DNA of 64,000 nt from Zymoseptoria tritici IPO323 (GCF_000219625.1 NC_018218.1:2108001-2172000); one strand, 5' to 3'; shown: positions 34,320-45,061, counted from the first letter of the stretch. The notes: generated by a model from the sequence alone, not told the origin. Numbers and translations: made by a program.

Positions 34320-35015
34320 GATCGAGGTGGATATATGTGGATGCTGCAGTAGCTAGATGGACCTCATAGTATGCGGCTCTAGGGAATGTCCGCAGCGATA
34401 CCGACGTAGACAGTCAAGAAAGTGACGACGCGCATATGCTGTATCATGTGTACTCATGTGACTCTGGTCACCCAACGAGAACTCCGCCAAGGGGTTTGCC
34501 GTGTAACCCGGGATCAAATGTGAAGAAAGCGGTCGATGATGGAGGAATACAGTTTGGGAGCAATCCCGATGGTTCTACCCCTGCTTGTGCTTTCCGACTT
34601 GGCCTTACAGCTGATCTCCGCTCGCCTAGCATCCGCCTTGACAGCACCATCACCGCAGCCATGCCGCCGATGAGCGCGGCGGCGCGGCGGACGCAGTCGT
34701 ATCCCCAAAAGCTCGCACCAGCCAATAGACGCAGCCGCGCAGACTCTTGGGCCCTTGGAACCACTTGGATCGGCAAACATGGACCTCAGGCGCCAAGGAG
34801 CTCCAAGTACATGCTCAAGCCTTGGCTCGTCTTGGGTCAAGGATGCAAAGGCGCGGCGACGAGCGCTCGTGTCGTACTTATGAGATGCCTCCGCCCCAGG
34901 TGGCACTGGGTAATGACCTATTTGCGATCTCGACCCGTTCCCCCATTGGTGTCTGCTGCTCTCTCAACGACGTCCTCAAGATAGCGCTCCGCATTGCTTC
35001 GGCTGGACTGCAACC
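34320..35015. other. Intergenic upstream of membrane protein gene
   Basis: Open frames on both strands (about 34436-34984) overlap each other and have no recognisable features. No supported gene. Confidence 0.5.
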
Positions 35016-35945
35016 ATGAGCAGACCGACCTTGGCGTCCACATACCAGACTCATCCCAGTTGGAGCAGGGCCAGCCTGGACGACCCGTTTGCGACACCGA
35101 GCACTGAACCGACCGGCTTACCTGCAATCCCTCGTCCTGTCGCGCAACGATCATCGGTCTACAGCGAGAAACAGCAACACTACCACCACACCGATCGGCC
35201 GTTGAATGGTGGAGCGCACGATGATCAAGCGGCTGTCTCACAGAAAACAGCTTCCATGTCCTCGGAGGGCGGAAGCTCGGCCATGACACAAATATCATCA
35301 ATCGACTTGGAAAAGAGCAGGCACGCGAGACAATCGGCAGCGAAGAAGGCGCATGGTACTGGTGGTGATCCCGAGAAGGGGTATGCAAGTCCCGCACAAG
35401 GCACACCTCAGCAGAGTCGACGACAGAGTGCAGCAAGGATAGCGTATGTGGAGGAGGACGAAGAGTTCGACGAGTCCACAGAGCTGCAAGAGCAGAAGGC
35501 TTTGAAGATTCTCCTCTTCCTGTCAGGACCATGTGTGGTTCTTTCATTCCTCAACGCCATCTGGACGCTCATATCACTGGTCCTTACTACTCTCACCCAG
35601 CCTGTCCGCCTCTGCGCGCGGCGACCGTCTTTTGGACAGCAATTGAGTGGCCTCGCCGGGCCAGCGCTGAACCTCCAGCTCAAGTCGATTTACACACCAC
35701 TACCTCCGCACGCCGACGAAGACACAAGCTACCGCGCTGGAACTCTGGTCATGGTGCAACTGCTCACTCCATTTGCGAGTCTCGGAATGATGGTCGCCGC
35801 GTGGGTTGCAGCCGTCTTCTGGCTCGCATCGGCAGTGGTTGGCGATCCAGCAGGCATGGACAAGCGGGACGATGGCAAGGAGACGATCTTGACACTTCGA
35901 AACTGGTGGGAAAAGTGGCTCGCGAGGTGTATTCGGGAGGACTGA
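35016..35945 (+). CDS. Membrane protein of unknown function with acidic/disordered N-terminus
   Basis: Single exon, 309 aa. Residues 1-150 are Ser/Gln/His-rich and probably disordered and cytosolic, followed by an acidic patch (YVEEDEEFDESTELQEQK). Two strong membrane regions follow at about residues 168-195 (ILLFLSGPCVVLSFLNAIW and on) and 240-275 (LVMVQLLTPFASLGMMVAAW and on). A short charged tail ends WWEKWLARCIRED. No signal peptide or known domain. The consistent architecture makes it a credible gene; the family is not recognised. It is the only intact ordinary-looking gene in the left part of the island. Confidence 0.75.
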   Translation: MSRPTLASTYQTHPSWSRASLDDPFATPSTEPTGLPAIPRPVAQRSSVYSEKQQHYHHTDRPLNGGAHDDQAAVSQKTASMSSEGGSSAMTQISSIDLEKSRHARQSAAKKAHGTGGDPEKGYASPAQGTPQQSRRQSAARIAYVEEDEEFDESTELQEQKALKILLFLSGPCVVLSFLNAIWTLISLVLTTLTQPVRLCARRPSFGQQLSGLAGPALNLQLKSIYTPLPPHADEDTSYRAGTLVMVQLLTPFASLGMMVAAWVAAVFWLASAVVGDPAGMDKRDDGKETILTLRNWWEKWLARCIRED

Positions 35946-37604
35946 GGCGAGGGGACCGCCAGACCATCCTTGCGGGGATGTGTAATGACACAGCAGTTTG
36001 TGCTTGATGCTTGATGCTTGATGAAGATTTCCTGGTCGTATCAGCGAGCATACTGTTTTAGCGAGGAGCTGGAGGCGTTATAGCTGATTTTACAGCTCGA
36101 TACCAATGTTGATTTTGATAGCTTGAATCCCTCGGATATGTGTACTATATACCTGAATGGATGGACACCGAGTAATTGTTCCATGATCTCCCTTGTGCCT
36201 ACTCCCACTGCTTGCAGATCAAACACCAAAGCTTGCAATTCTGCAAACCTCATGACCTGGATTATCGCCCTACGATTCCTTAATATGATCGCTGTCCAGC
36301 TCAACTCTCTCTGCTAGCGCCTCCATCGAGCGGAGACCATCGAGACCCCTGTCGCGACTCGCGGAAGAAATGGACAATTTGCCAAGTGCCGGCGTGACGT
36401 TTACGACGGCCTGCGGCACTTGTTAGCGTCGTCCATTCCTCGTCCTTCTTGGTCTTGCTCTTGGACGATTACGACTCCGATCGAGTGATGTCCCGACACG
36501 CTCAGCATGATGTTCAAATCCCTTTCCGGCACCAACGATGGATGTCGCACGCCTCTGCGCGGCCTGGCTGAACGTGCCGTCAGACGCCGGCCGCTTCAGT
36601 GACCGAGCGGTCCGGCAACATGTTCCGGATCTGGAGTGCTTGAACACATCTGTGGGTCGAGTGATCCGTTTGGCTCCTGCAAAACCGGAGTGGGAAGGGA
36701 CGCGCCGGCATGACACCAAAATTTGCGCCGTGAACCCGACCGAGTCCCACTGCAGTGCTCCGCGAGGACGGTGACCCGCACGCGGATCAACTTCGCAGCA
36801 CCGGTAGCAACTGTGACCAGCTGTACACGCCGGCGCTTGACTGGAGAGATGATCCTCGTCATCAATGATGTGGTCTGCTGGATTATGTGTCAAGCTCCTC
36901 TCGATCATATCGAGCAAAACGCGGGTGATCTCCAAGAAAGAGATTCTGGAGCACCTGGAACGAAAAGAAACAAGGCGGTCATCAACGTGGAAATCGTCTG
37001 GAGCGCGCATGTCATGGCCTGGTTAATTAATGTCAAACCTTACTACTCCTCGCCAAAACACAACGTTGTTCGCAGCAGGTCTGATCACAAGAAGTGGCTT
37101 GGCCATGGCTTCTTACCATTACACTGTCAGTGTCAATAGCAGGAAACACCGCATGCTTATCAACCCGCAAGGACACGACATTATTGGCAAATCCGGTAGA
37201 GTCTCGACACTCGTCTTACTCATCGTATCTGCATCACACCGGGCAGACCCCACTCGCATGCAGCACAATTGCAAAAACAGCTTGATTCGAATGACTTCAA
37301 AATCGACCCATACATACTCGCTCTGCCGAGCCAAAGGCTATGGTGGCAGGATCAAAGGAAACCTCATTTACCATCCTCCAACTGCAAAGCATGCCGACTC
37401 ACGGCTCATCGCAGGACCAGAGAAAAGTGCCTACGAACGTGAGGAACCCCTTCTTCATTCCAGAGTAACAGGAGTGAAGTCCAGAGTAACAGGAGTGAAG
37501 TAGATGTCGTGTGCTGGCGATATTTGTGAGTCCGTGTTGGCCGACATCATTCATCGAGCTCCACTGTCTCACCTTTCCGAGTCGACCTCACCATGGTTTA
37601 TAGC
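35946..37604. other. Gene-poor stretch
   Basis: About 1.66 kb without a supported gene. A perfect 21-bp direct duplication lies at 37460-37480 and 37481-37501 (unit begins CCAGAGTAACAGG). A tandem TTGATGC triplet lies at 36004-36021. ORFs near 36423-37139 show no family features. Confidence 0.5.
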
Positions 37605-38331
37605 CTACTTGTCGGCTTTTTCGGCTTCAGCAAGAGCATCGGCGAAGGGGTCCTTCTCCTCCTTCTCGTCGTCCTCTTTGATCCACAGAGTGTTGCCATC
37701 TCCACCCCCTTGGCAAGGTCAGACGGGGTCACATTCTGGACCAGGTCTGCAGAGCAAAGACTTACGCTTGTGGACGCCTTCTCCTTCTGCTTCGGCAAGA
37801 GCATCGGCGAAGGGGTCCTCCTCCTCCTTCTCGTCATCCTCTTTGATCCACAGAGTGTTGCCATCTCCACCCCCTTGGCAAGGTCAGACGGAGTCACATT
37901 CTGGAGCAGGTCTGCAGAGCAAAGACTTACGCTTGCGGACGCCTTCTCCTTCTGCTTCGGCAAGAGCATCGGCGAAAGGGTCCTCCTCCTCCTTCTCATC
38001 ATCCTCTTTGATCCACAGAGTGTTGCCATCTCCGCCCCCTTGGCAAGGTCAGAACGGAGTTACATCCTGGACGAGGTCTGCAAAAGCAAGAACTTACGTT
38101 TGTAGACTCCGTCTCTTTTCGCGTCGGTAAGAGCAGCGGCAAAGTCGTTGTTCCAAATGATGGTTCCTGTCGAAGTAAGCACAAAGCCAAATCCTGGTTC
38201 GTGCAAACAAGGTACTGACGCTTCCCGACTTGAGCAGGTGCAGCAATGTCCTCGACGCTGCTGACCGGGACAGCACAAGTCAACGTGCCCATGGTAGCTG
38301 CGACGAGCCCAATCACATCTGTGAAATGCAT
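37605..38331 (-). CDS. Secreted Kex2-processed repeat precursor, probable fungal RiPP precursor
   Basis: Model is complement(join(37605..37708,37766..37873,37931..38038,38098..38166,38220..38331)), 166 aa. Exon 1 gives a signal peptide (MHFTDVIGLVAATMGTLTCA) and a pro-segment ending Lys-Arg. Every later exon is one repeat. The first is divergent (TIIWNNDFAAALTDAKRDGV then YKR). Two near-identical 36-residue repeats follow, starting GGDGNTLWIKEDD, running through EDPFADALAEAEGEGV and ending R/H-K-R. A last shortened copy ends EKADK. Each intron interrupts the Arg codon of the Lys-Arg site in the same phase (C|GG or C|GA). Introns 37709-37765 and 37874-37930 are both 57 nt and differ at only two positions, so exon plus intron duplicated together. 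Signal peptide, dibasic sites and acidic FADALAEA spacers match dikaritin/epichloecyclin-type RiPP precursors. The core peptide, perhaps the NTLWI part, is inferred. Confidence 0.85.
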
Positions 38332-39685
38332 GGCTTCAAGAAATGTTGGGGCGATCGGTCGATGTAGAAGTTTGGAGAATGTGTGTCCGGGAGTGAAGTA
38401 TGGTTTGCTTCCTCGTTGAAAGATGACGGACGACTGGAATGAGTTATACACGTATGTCCACCCAGGTTGGCGTCATCTCTGGAGCTATGAGCCTTGTTCT
38501 TCATGCAACGCCGAACGCAGCTGGAGCTCTGGCCCGTGGCCGGAGCTCGCTTTGCAGTCGCCCTTGAGCTTTTACCCCTGCCTGTGACGAGTACTATTCC
38601 AGCAGGGCGAGAATCCGGACCTTCGATATACTGCAAAACCCCCAGCGAAGTCTGACTGGCGATGAGCTCCCTCAGCATTTCGTCCTCCTTCTGCCTCCTC
38701 ATCGTCCGAAAAATTCCTTTGCACGAATCGTCGGTGACTGCGCAAAGTAGCCTGTTGGGATCTAGAACGGGCCCTGGATACTCTCCGAGCTCTTATCCTT
38801 ACCTGTATCCCTACAGCAGCTCTTGACAGCGAGCTTCCTCAACAACTCCGCTAACCTCTTCTCATCAACAGGTCGTCAAATTTCCCTGGCAAGGACTGTC
38901 GGTGGACATACAAGGTGAGAATTTAGAGCAGAGCGACCCTGGACAGGTTCACCGGTCGAGCTCTGGTTCCTCTCTAGATCCCTACAACAGCTCTCGATGA
39001 CGGAATTGGCAGTATGGCAATTCAGTGGCGTGGCGATGGCTGACTTACTTGCAGACTATTGCACGCTCAGGAAACTGCACTCAGGTGAATTGCGCATCAA
39101 CAGCGCACAGCTTCGAGTGAAGTCTTCGTTGGAGACAGAATTTTCAGCAGCTTCATGTCTGTCGGCATGACTTGTCGGACCGGGTAGCTGTATTCAAGCT
39201 TGCTGACAGTGATGCCAGATCAAAGCTCCCCAGTCAACAAGCTTCCTCTCTTCCGAAAGATCAAGTGACTTCTCTCAGGTTGCGTCAGAGGCAAGGGCAA
39301 AACAGCTACGTCCGGTATGCTTTAATAGCGCTTACGGTCGAAAACTGTGCAGGAATCGGCAGTTCCTTCGATGTTACATTGGCTCGTCAACGCTCCATGG
39401 GACGGTTGCTACTTCTCACATTCGTGACAACTCTCTGTGGCTACCGCACCATCGCACAATCTTTCTTCCCTCTCTTGTTGCGGAATCCATGAGCAAGTCT
39501 GCCTGCTGGGGTCTTGGTCCGTGAACGCAAGGCAAGAATTGAGATTCAACTCCGAACTCAACATCTTCACTTCACAGGACGTCATCGACACAGTTGCAAG
39601 TTAAATTTAGGTGGGAGCTTTTCGACACCATTCCTGTGTGTAGTCCGCAGTGTGCCGAAGTGTCGCGACTCATTGCAACTACACC
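38332..39685. other. Shared upstream region of RiPP precursor and UstYa gene, with degenerate repeats
   Basis: This lies between the two divergent cluster genes, so regulatory sites for both are expected here. Within about 38560-39010 at least two, possibly three, diverged copies of a segment of roughly 150 bp can be aligned by eye. One shared string is ATCCCTACA(G/A)CAGCTCT near 38807 and 38977. On the minus strand they give related peptides such as SCCRD followed by SSES and QG. No intact gene is found. Confidence 0.4.
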
Positions 39686-40851
39686 ATGGAGCAATACAAA
39701 GAAATCTCCTCGTCCGACTCTGGAGATGAACTTCTGGCATCTTTCCACGAGCGACGACGCCAGCGGAAATACAGCTTCTCTTCAATGTTTTTCATCGGGA
39801 CACTCGCTGGGAGCTTCTGTTTCAACATGATCCTGTTGTTTCTGCTCTGGCGAGCAACAGAGCACAGCTACTCCGGACCGTCAGCGCGCCGTCTGGCAGA
39901 AGAATTCAACGGCCTGGTTCCCAAAGGTGCGTGTCTGCTCGAGCATGTCAGTGATCCCAAGGATTGACGCTTCCAACTGCAGTACCTCTGAAGACCGTGG
40001 TGTTCAACCAAGACCCGAACTTTGTCCCATATGACCGAAACATGACCTACTTGGAAAAGGATCGCTTGGTTTCTACAAATTGGAAGCAGGCGTTCATGCC
40101 TCGTACGTTTGTCCTTCCGAAATGGCAAAAAACTTGAGCGTTGACATGATTCGTAGATGGCAGAGGCTTCATCACGGTCGACCATCCTGAAAATTACATC
40201 TTGACGACTCCCCTCACCACACCCAACGGCAGCACTGTCAACATGGTAAGGGAATGGAGGGTGGAGTATTGACGTGGTCCGAAATTGTCTCGCCGTCCTG
40301 ACCTTTGTCCATTCCAAATTGTCCGCGACATCCGCTGATCTTGAATCCTTTGCTTTCCAGTTCGGAATTGCAGCGTTCCATCAAGTACACTGCTTGGTGG
40401 GTCAGGCCCATGCTCCATTTCCGGCACTGTGATCGATGACAAGCTTACCCTTTCATGTCCGCTCCAGAAACTCATCTTCCGCGCTTATCTGGCGTATAGC
40501 CATGGTCATGGACATGTTCTTCCTGAAGGACTGACGGGTGAGCACGTGTACCACTGCTTTGACTATCTTCGACAATCTCTCATGTAAGTAAGCAAGCAAG
40601 AAGGGCATAGAGCATGTCTCGAAGCCTTCCGTCCTCATCAAAGCAAGATGCCTGCTGATTTCTATACTTTGCTTTGAAGGTGCGCTGGAGACACGGCGCT
40701 TGAAGGCGCTGACCCGGCAAGCAATGGTACGACCGGGACGCATGGATTGGGCGTCACTCATGTCTGTAAGGATTGGGACGCACTGATGGAGATGGCGGTG
40801 GATATGGCCGAACCGCTGGATGAGCTTATCAATAAGCTGGAGCCGGTGTGA
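39686..40851 (+). CDS. UstYa-family (DUF3328) oxidase, 6 exons
   Basis: Model is join(39686..39926,39983..40102,40157..40245,40361..40396,40468..40583,40680..40851), 257 aa, the usual size for the family. All joins are in frame and rebuild DUF3328 sequence. There is a short cytosolic N-terminus, one membrane segment (about residues 35-57, FFIGTLAGSFCFNMILLFLL), a mid-region VPLKTVVFNQDPNFVPYD, and the two hallmark motifs: FHQVHCL (HxxHC) and EHVYHCFDYLRQSLMCAGDT (HxxHC with CxD). UstYa/UstYb-type proteins carry out oxidative cyclisation of RiPP cores in ustiloxin, phomopsin and asperipin pathways. It is divergently placed 1.35 kb from the repeat precursor, which supports a joint role. Donors GTGGGT (40397) and GTGCGT (39927) are the least canonical sites. 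Confidence 0.88.
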
Positions 40852-41711
40852 TGTGAGCGCTGCCGAGGATCGAATTCCAGCGATTATGCCCCTGTGGTAA
40901 GTGACCACGAACAGTGAGGGCTTTGGGCCGGGAATGTCGTCGGGAAGGAGGAGGAGTCGCTGCCGTGAGGTCAGAGCCTGGAGTCTGCTTGGTCGGCTAT
41001 GTTGTCATAACTCTCGGAAGCAGTCGAGAATCTGTATTCTAGCTCGGTCCAGCGAGATGCAAAGGAGACATATCAAGCGCCGCGATGGCCCGCTCATCAT
41101 CAGATAAGAGGACTTCTCAAATGTTCCAGTCGCATCGAATCTCCATGACCCAGATATTGTCCCACAAGCACATTGCCCCTTGGTTATCATCATTGGGACA
41201 GGCCACTTGGGAGGCATCAGCTGATGGGCTAGCTCCTCGCTGCTGTAGAAAGATGGGAACTCTGAGGAGTCGGATGGAAGATGCTGTTCCGACATCAGCC
41301 GACGTCTGCGGCTACTCGCAATACTCGTGGGGATTTCTGTCGCTAGGATGATTGCTGTTAGGGTTCGTCTGCCGTCCAAGAGCTCTTTGAGAAGACGAGG
41401 GAGGCGTTTGTGCGCGGGATGGAATGTCTTGGCATGAATTTCGCTCCTTCCTATTTCGTTTTGAAACATTCACTCACATCCGCCACGCAGATATTTTTGC
41501 AGGACATTTCCCGATCGCTTCGAGAGCTATTCCTATGACATGTTCTGAATACTGTGACGTCGCAGAGGGTACGAGAAGTCTCTCCATCGCTCTGGGTCCG
41601 AACAAGGGACCAAAAATCGGTAAGGAGGGCCAAAAAATCGGCTTCTTAGCCAGCACGTTCCGCTGCACTCTTCTACGTCGTCAACATGCTGTCCCCGGGC
41701 AAAAAGGATGA
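40852..41711. other. Gene-poor stretch
   Basis: A minus-strand ORF at 41005-41469 (154 aa, ATG start) is open but has no recognisable features and no sign of being expressed. The last ten bases hold the Pol III terminator of the tRNA gene. Confidence 0.4.
41701..41705 (-). terminator. Pol III T5 terminator
   Basis: TTTTT on the minus strand, seven bases past the tRNA-Asp 3' end. Confidence 0.6.
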
Positions 41712-41858
41712 CTCTCTGACGGGGAATCGAACCCCGGTCTCCCGCGCTTGAGATCTTAGCGAATGACAAGCTGTATAGACGTTAATATGGTTGTTGGTAC
41801 TGGTCTATTGGGACATATTACTACGTACCGGAAATCATGACCACTAGACCATCAAAGA
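41712..41858 (-). tRNA. tRNA-Asp(GTC) with a 17-nt intron and an extra 58-nt insertion
   Basis: Read on the minus strand. The 5' part (41858-41829) has acceptor strand TCTTTGA and an A box TGGTCTAGTGG. The 3' part (41746-41712) has anticodon-stem GCGGG, a B box GGTTCGATTCC and acceptor strand TCAGAGA, which pairs fully with the 5' strand (one G-U). Removing 17 nt at 41747-41763, the standard 37/38 intron position, and 58 nt at 41771-41828 leaves an exact 72-nt cloverleaf with U33, anticodon GTC and A37. The 58-nt insertion lies inside the anticodon stem after TCCG. It begins GTACGT and ends ACAG, like a spliceosomal intron. Five T residues follow the 3' end (41701-41705 on the complement), a Pol III terminator. 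Function is uncertain. Confidence 0.7.
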
Positions 41859-43134
41859 TACGTGTGTTATGCTGTTCGTGGCCCCTTGAAACGTTTATAA
41901 TCGTAGACACTGCAGAGTTTTCCAGCGCGCCCTTGCTCCGGACCAAGCTCCCTCCACCATCCGTGGTTTCGGTCGTCCCTAAGTTTGAGCTGACAAAGCC
42001 GCGGCCACGGATCCGACATCGATTCTAGGAACTATGCGCCATCGCGACCACAACTATGCCCTGCTGCTCCTTTCACGTCGCATCGTTGTTGCGATCGTTC
42101 CTTCTCGACCAAGCGGCAACTTCTTATTTGAGCCCAGCGTCGGCCCGTGCTCAAACTCAATTTCTTCCGAGAATCCGGCACTCCGGGTCGGTCCCATGCG
42201 ACAGCCTGCGACCGCACTCAAACATATGCACAAGTGAAACGACGTCGACGCTACAGTCTATCAGATATTGCCGCATAGCCTGGCTCGAAATATCGGCAGC
42301 TTTTCCACAACGAACTGGGCGCTACCTTATGTGTCGTGTACGGATGATGGCAGGGAGCCGTGATCGCAGGCAGAGCTCAGCCTGCGGCATCAACGAATGC
42401 CCTCGTAAATCACATTCCCATCTTCTCGAGGCACGGAAGCAGTGAGCGGCGGTGCTGCAGGCCTCCGTGAACATGCTCTCATGGATTGCGAACATGACTT
42501 CGTCTCGGAGAAACGCTCAGGTCCGTTCGCAAGCACCTACAAGTTGGTCGGACGGGAAGCTGGACCCGACTTGAGAGATGATGGTGACATACTACTGGCT
42601 CAAAGTGCCCGACAAAGATATCGATAGCCATGGTGCATGGTGAGACTTTCGGCCGTGAACGAGTTTCGCAACCTATCTGGGACTCCGTGCGTCTCTTCGC
42701 TCAGACGGTGGAGTGCAAAGAGGTGGCTGATCTGTCAATTGATGTTCGTTCAAGAAGATTCACGCTCGATGGTAGCATCTCTGTTTGTTGCACGGCTCTG
42801 GCGCAGTCCCTGTATGCAGAACATTCAGTGCACATCCGTCACTCGCTTCATCACCACGAGTCGACAGCGGACGAGGACGACACTCATATATGAGCCCTTG
42901 TCACGGATCGCTCAAGTCTTCAGGTCATCCTTCCTCCTACCGCACGCTTTCCGTCTTTGCCTCCAGCGGAGCAACATACTCCCTCCGAGGTATTCTCCAC
43001 AACTACGACGTTTAAGCACCAAGGGGCAGACGATGGGGTTGGTTGAGGCAGGCATGATATTATCAAGAAAGCTCGGTAAGAATACCCAATGATCATCATC
43101 TTCTCATTGTGATCTAGAGTACATCCACAGCTAA
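41859..43134. other. Gene-poor stretch
   Basis: About 1.28 kb with short ORFs on the plus strand (42056-42445, 42637-43092) that show no family features. Probably decayed sequence. Confidence 0.45.
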
Positions 43135-45061
43135 CTAGATCGCCACATTGAACGGGATAACATCCGGACCCAGAATCTGCCAAAGAGGACGGCATACCTT
43201 GACTGAGCCCATCAGAATCAAAAGCTCGCCTACTGACAAGGGCACTCATCGACTTCAGAAACGCCTCATTGGCCGCTCGAACAGCCGTATTGCTCCTCCG
43301 CAACAGCTCTTCGCCTTCGAACATGTGCAGCAATGTCCGGTTTGTGCCGACGAACTTGGGGCGTAAACATCGAGCGTATAGGTCGATCGTAGCCAGCGCT
43401 GCGTCGACTTTTGGTAGGTAAGGGACTACGTCGTAAACTCCCTTTTGCTCGGGAACGGGCTGCCAAAGGGCGCTAGTGTGGAATTGAAACACGCCCGAGC
43501 CGGTTAGGAGATCATTGGTGTTGAGCGTGTGGTGGGCGACGGAGACGATGAACCCGATGTGTGCCATCAGATCAGCGAGGTCCGAGACGTTTCGTAGGGT
43601 AGACGGGGTTGGAAAGTCGATGACTTGAGCCGCGATTGCTTCGGTCATCCATGCCTGGAGCTCGGGGTCGTCGTCGAGAGCGTCAGAATCAGCCGGATCG
43701 TAGTACGATTCGCAGTATGTGCCTGTAAACGCTCGGATAGCGTCGTAGACTAGTGCGGCGTCTTCGAAGAAGGGATATTGCTTCAGCGACGGACCTGGAC
43801 TGTCGATCAGGCCTCGACGCCTGAGGTTGGCATAAAAGTAGTTGGCCTGCACGGCCCCGGAGAAACCATTGAAGTACGTCGTGTTTGCGTAGATCTCAGC
43901 GGCCTTGGCGGACAGGCCAAACCAGCTGTCGATAGCCTCACCCGGAGCGAGCAAGGCATCGTAGCCGAGAGGGCGGGGACCATAGGTTGCGTACAACACT
44001 GTTGGGGATTGATTAGCTAATGGAGGAACATGCCCTGAAGATGATAGACGTACCTCTGTTCGAAAGTCCGGACAAGGGGTGTTGTTCACTAAGCTTCCGC
44101 CGTGCAGCGAGACCGATGGCTTCGGCCACGTAGTGAGTCCGGGCGAAATGATCAAACTGACTCATAAAGAGGTCGTTGACATTGAACATCATTTTCGCCA
44201 GAAGTCAGTCGTTTAGAGTGTCGGCCGGCGTATGAATCAGATTGCTTCCAATATTGGTCCGGATGGCGAGGGGCAGGATGTCGCCTGTAGCGGAGCAGAT
44301 GTAGAAGAGGGCGTCACAGTTTGCAGAATAATGGTCCCTCCTGGGCAGATCAGTCTGGTCCCGGTAAGTGACGTAGAAGAGGCGTCCAGATTGCAGTACT
44401 TAACCTGTCGTCTGGTTTGTAAAACCGATCGCAATGGTGTCTGAGACTTCGAAAGGGACTGCATCGCCATCGGCTGCGCTGAGTCTTCGAAGTGCCCATG
44501 GGTTGAGTGACAGTCGTTCCATTGAAAAGAGGAGATCTTGCGTGTAGTTGGTGAGAATCCTGCATGGGGCCTATACCATGCGAGCTCAACATCCACTGGT
44601 GGTCGTATAACTTGGCGTAGTCATCGAGAGTCCTGAGGTCGTTGTACTTTATCCGAACGGCGTCAGCCATTCGTCTAGGGGAAAGGCTCTAGTGCGGTGG
44701 TGAGACGATTCTTACCTGAGCCAAGGAGGCGATGGCTTCCTTCCTATCCACTTCCTCGTATTGCCTTCGGCTGTCGACTACCGCAACAATGAGCGCCATT
44801 TCGGCATCGTTTTTCGCCTCGCCCAGTGGTCCAGCCGGGCTATATAGCCCGACAACACCACTCAATGCTGGAAACCATCCGCCGAACTTGAAGCCCCACC
44901 GCTCTTAGCGTTGAGTCACCATCATGAGTGTTTGGAGGGGAGTACGGCAGTGCCGCTGAAGATGTGTCCACATTGCGTTGAGCCATGTGAGTCGTGGGAA
45001 AGGCATTGACTGTCCGGAGAAGTAGAGCGACCATCGAAAGCAATCGGAGACATGTCTGCAT
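43135..45061 (-). pseudogene. Secreted lipoxygenase, degraded by nonsense and frameshift mutations
   Basis: The pieces read in lipoxygenase order on the minus strand. A signal-peptide start at 45061 (MQTCLRLLSMVALLLRTVNA) is followed by LRTLDDYAKLYDHQW (about 44620), [20 protein letters not shown] in another frame, and SGRLFYVTYRD with DHYSANCDALFYI. Next come LAKMMFNVNDLFMSQFDHF and, after an intron (43999-44053), YGPRPLGY, DSWFGLSAKAAEIY, FIVSVAHHTLNTND (a metal-ligand region) and DGLSQGMP. The C-terminus PLWQILGPDVIPFNVAI, ending in the expected Ile, is reached only by shifting frame near 43189. In-frame stops lie at 44400-44402 (TAA where CAA is expected) and 44205-44207 (TGA where TGG is expected). 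At least two further frame breaks lie upstream. Fungal secreted lipoxygenases oxygenate polyunsaturated fatty acids. Confidence 0.8.

Noticed and set aside
37598..38029. Arg-rich 143-codon repeat frame (MATLCGSKRMMRRRRR and on)
   Set aside because: Out-of-frame reading of the RiPP precursor exons and introns; the spliced frame gives a signal peptide and regular Lys-Arg sites.
44341..44404. GTTAAG...CCAG intron that would remove the TAA stop in the lipoxygenase relic
   Set aside because: Splicing it out breaks the downstream reading frame and discards conserved sequence (SGRLFYVTYRD), so the stop is read as a real mutation.
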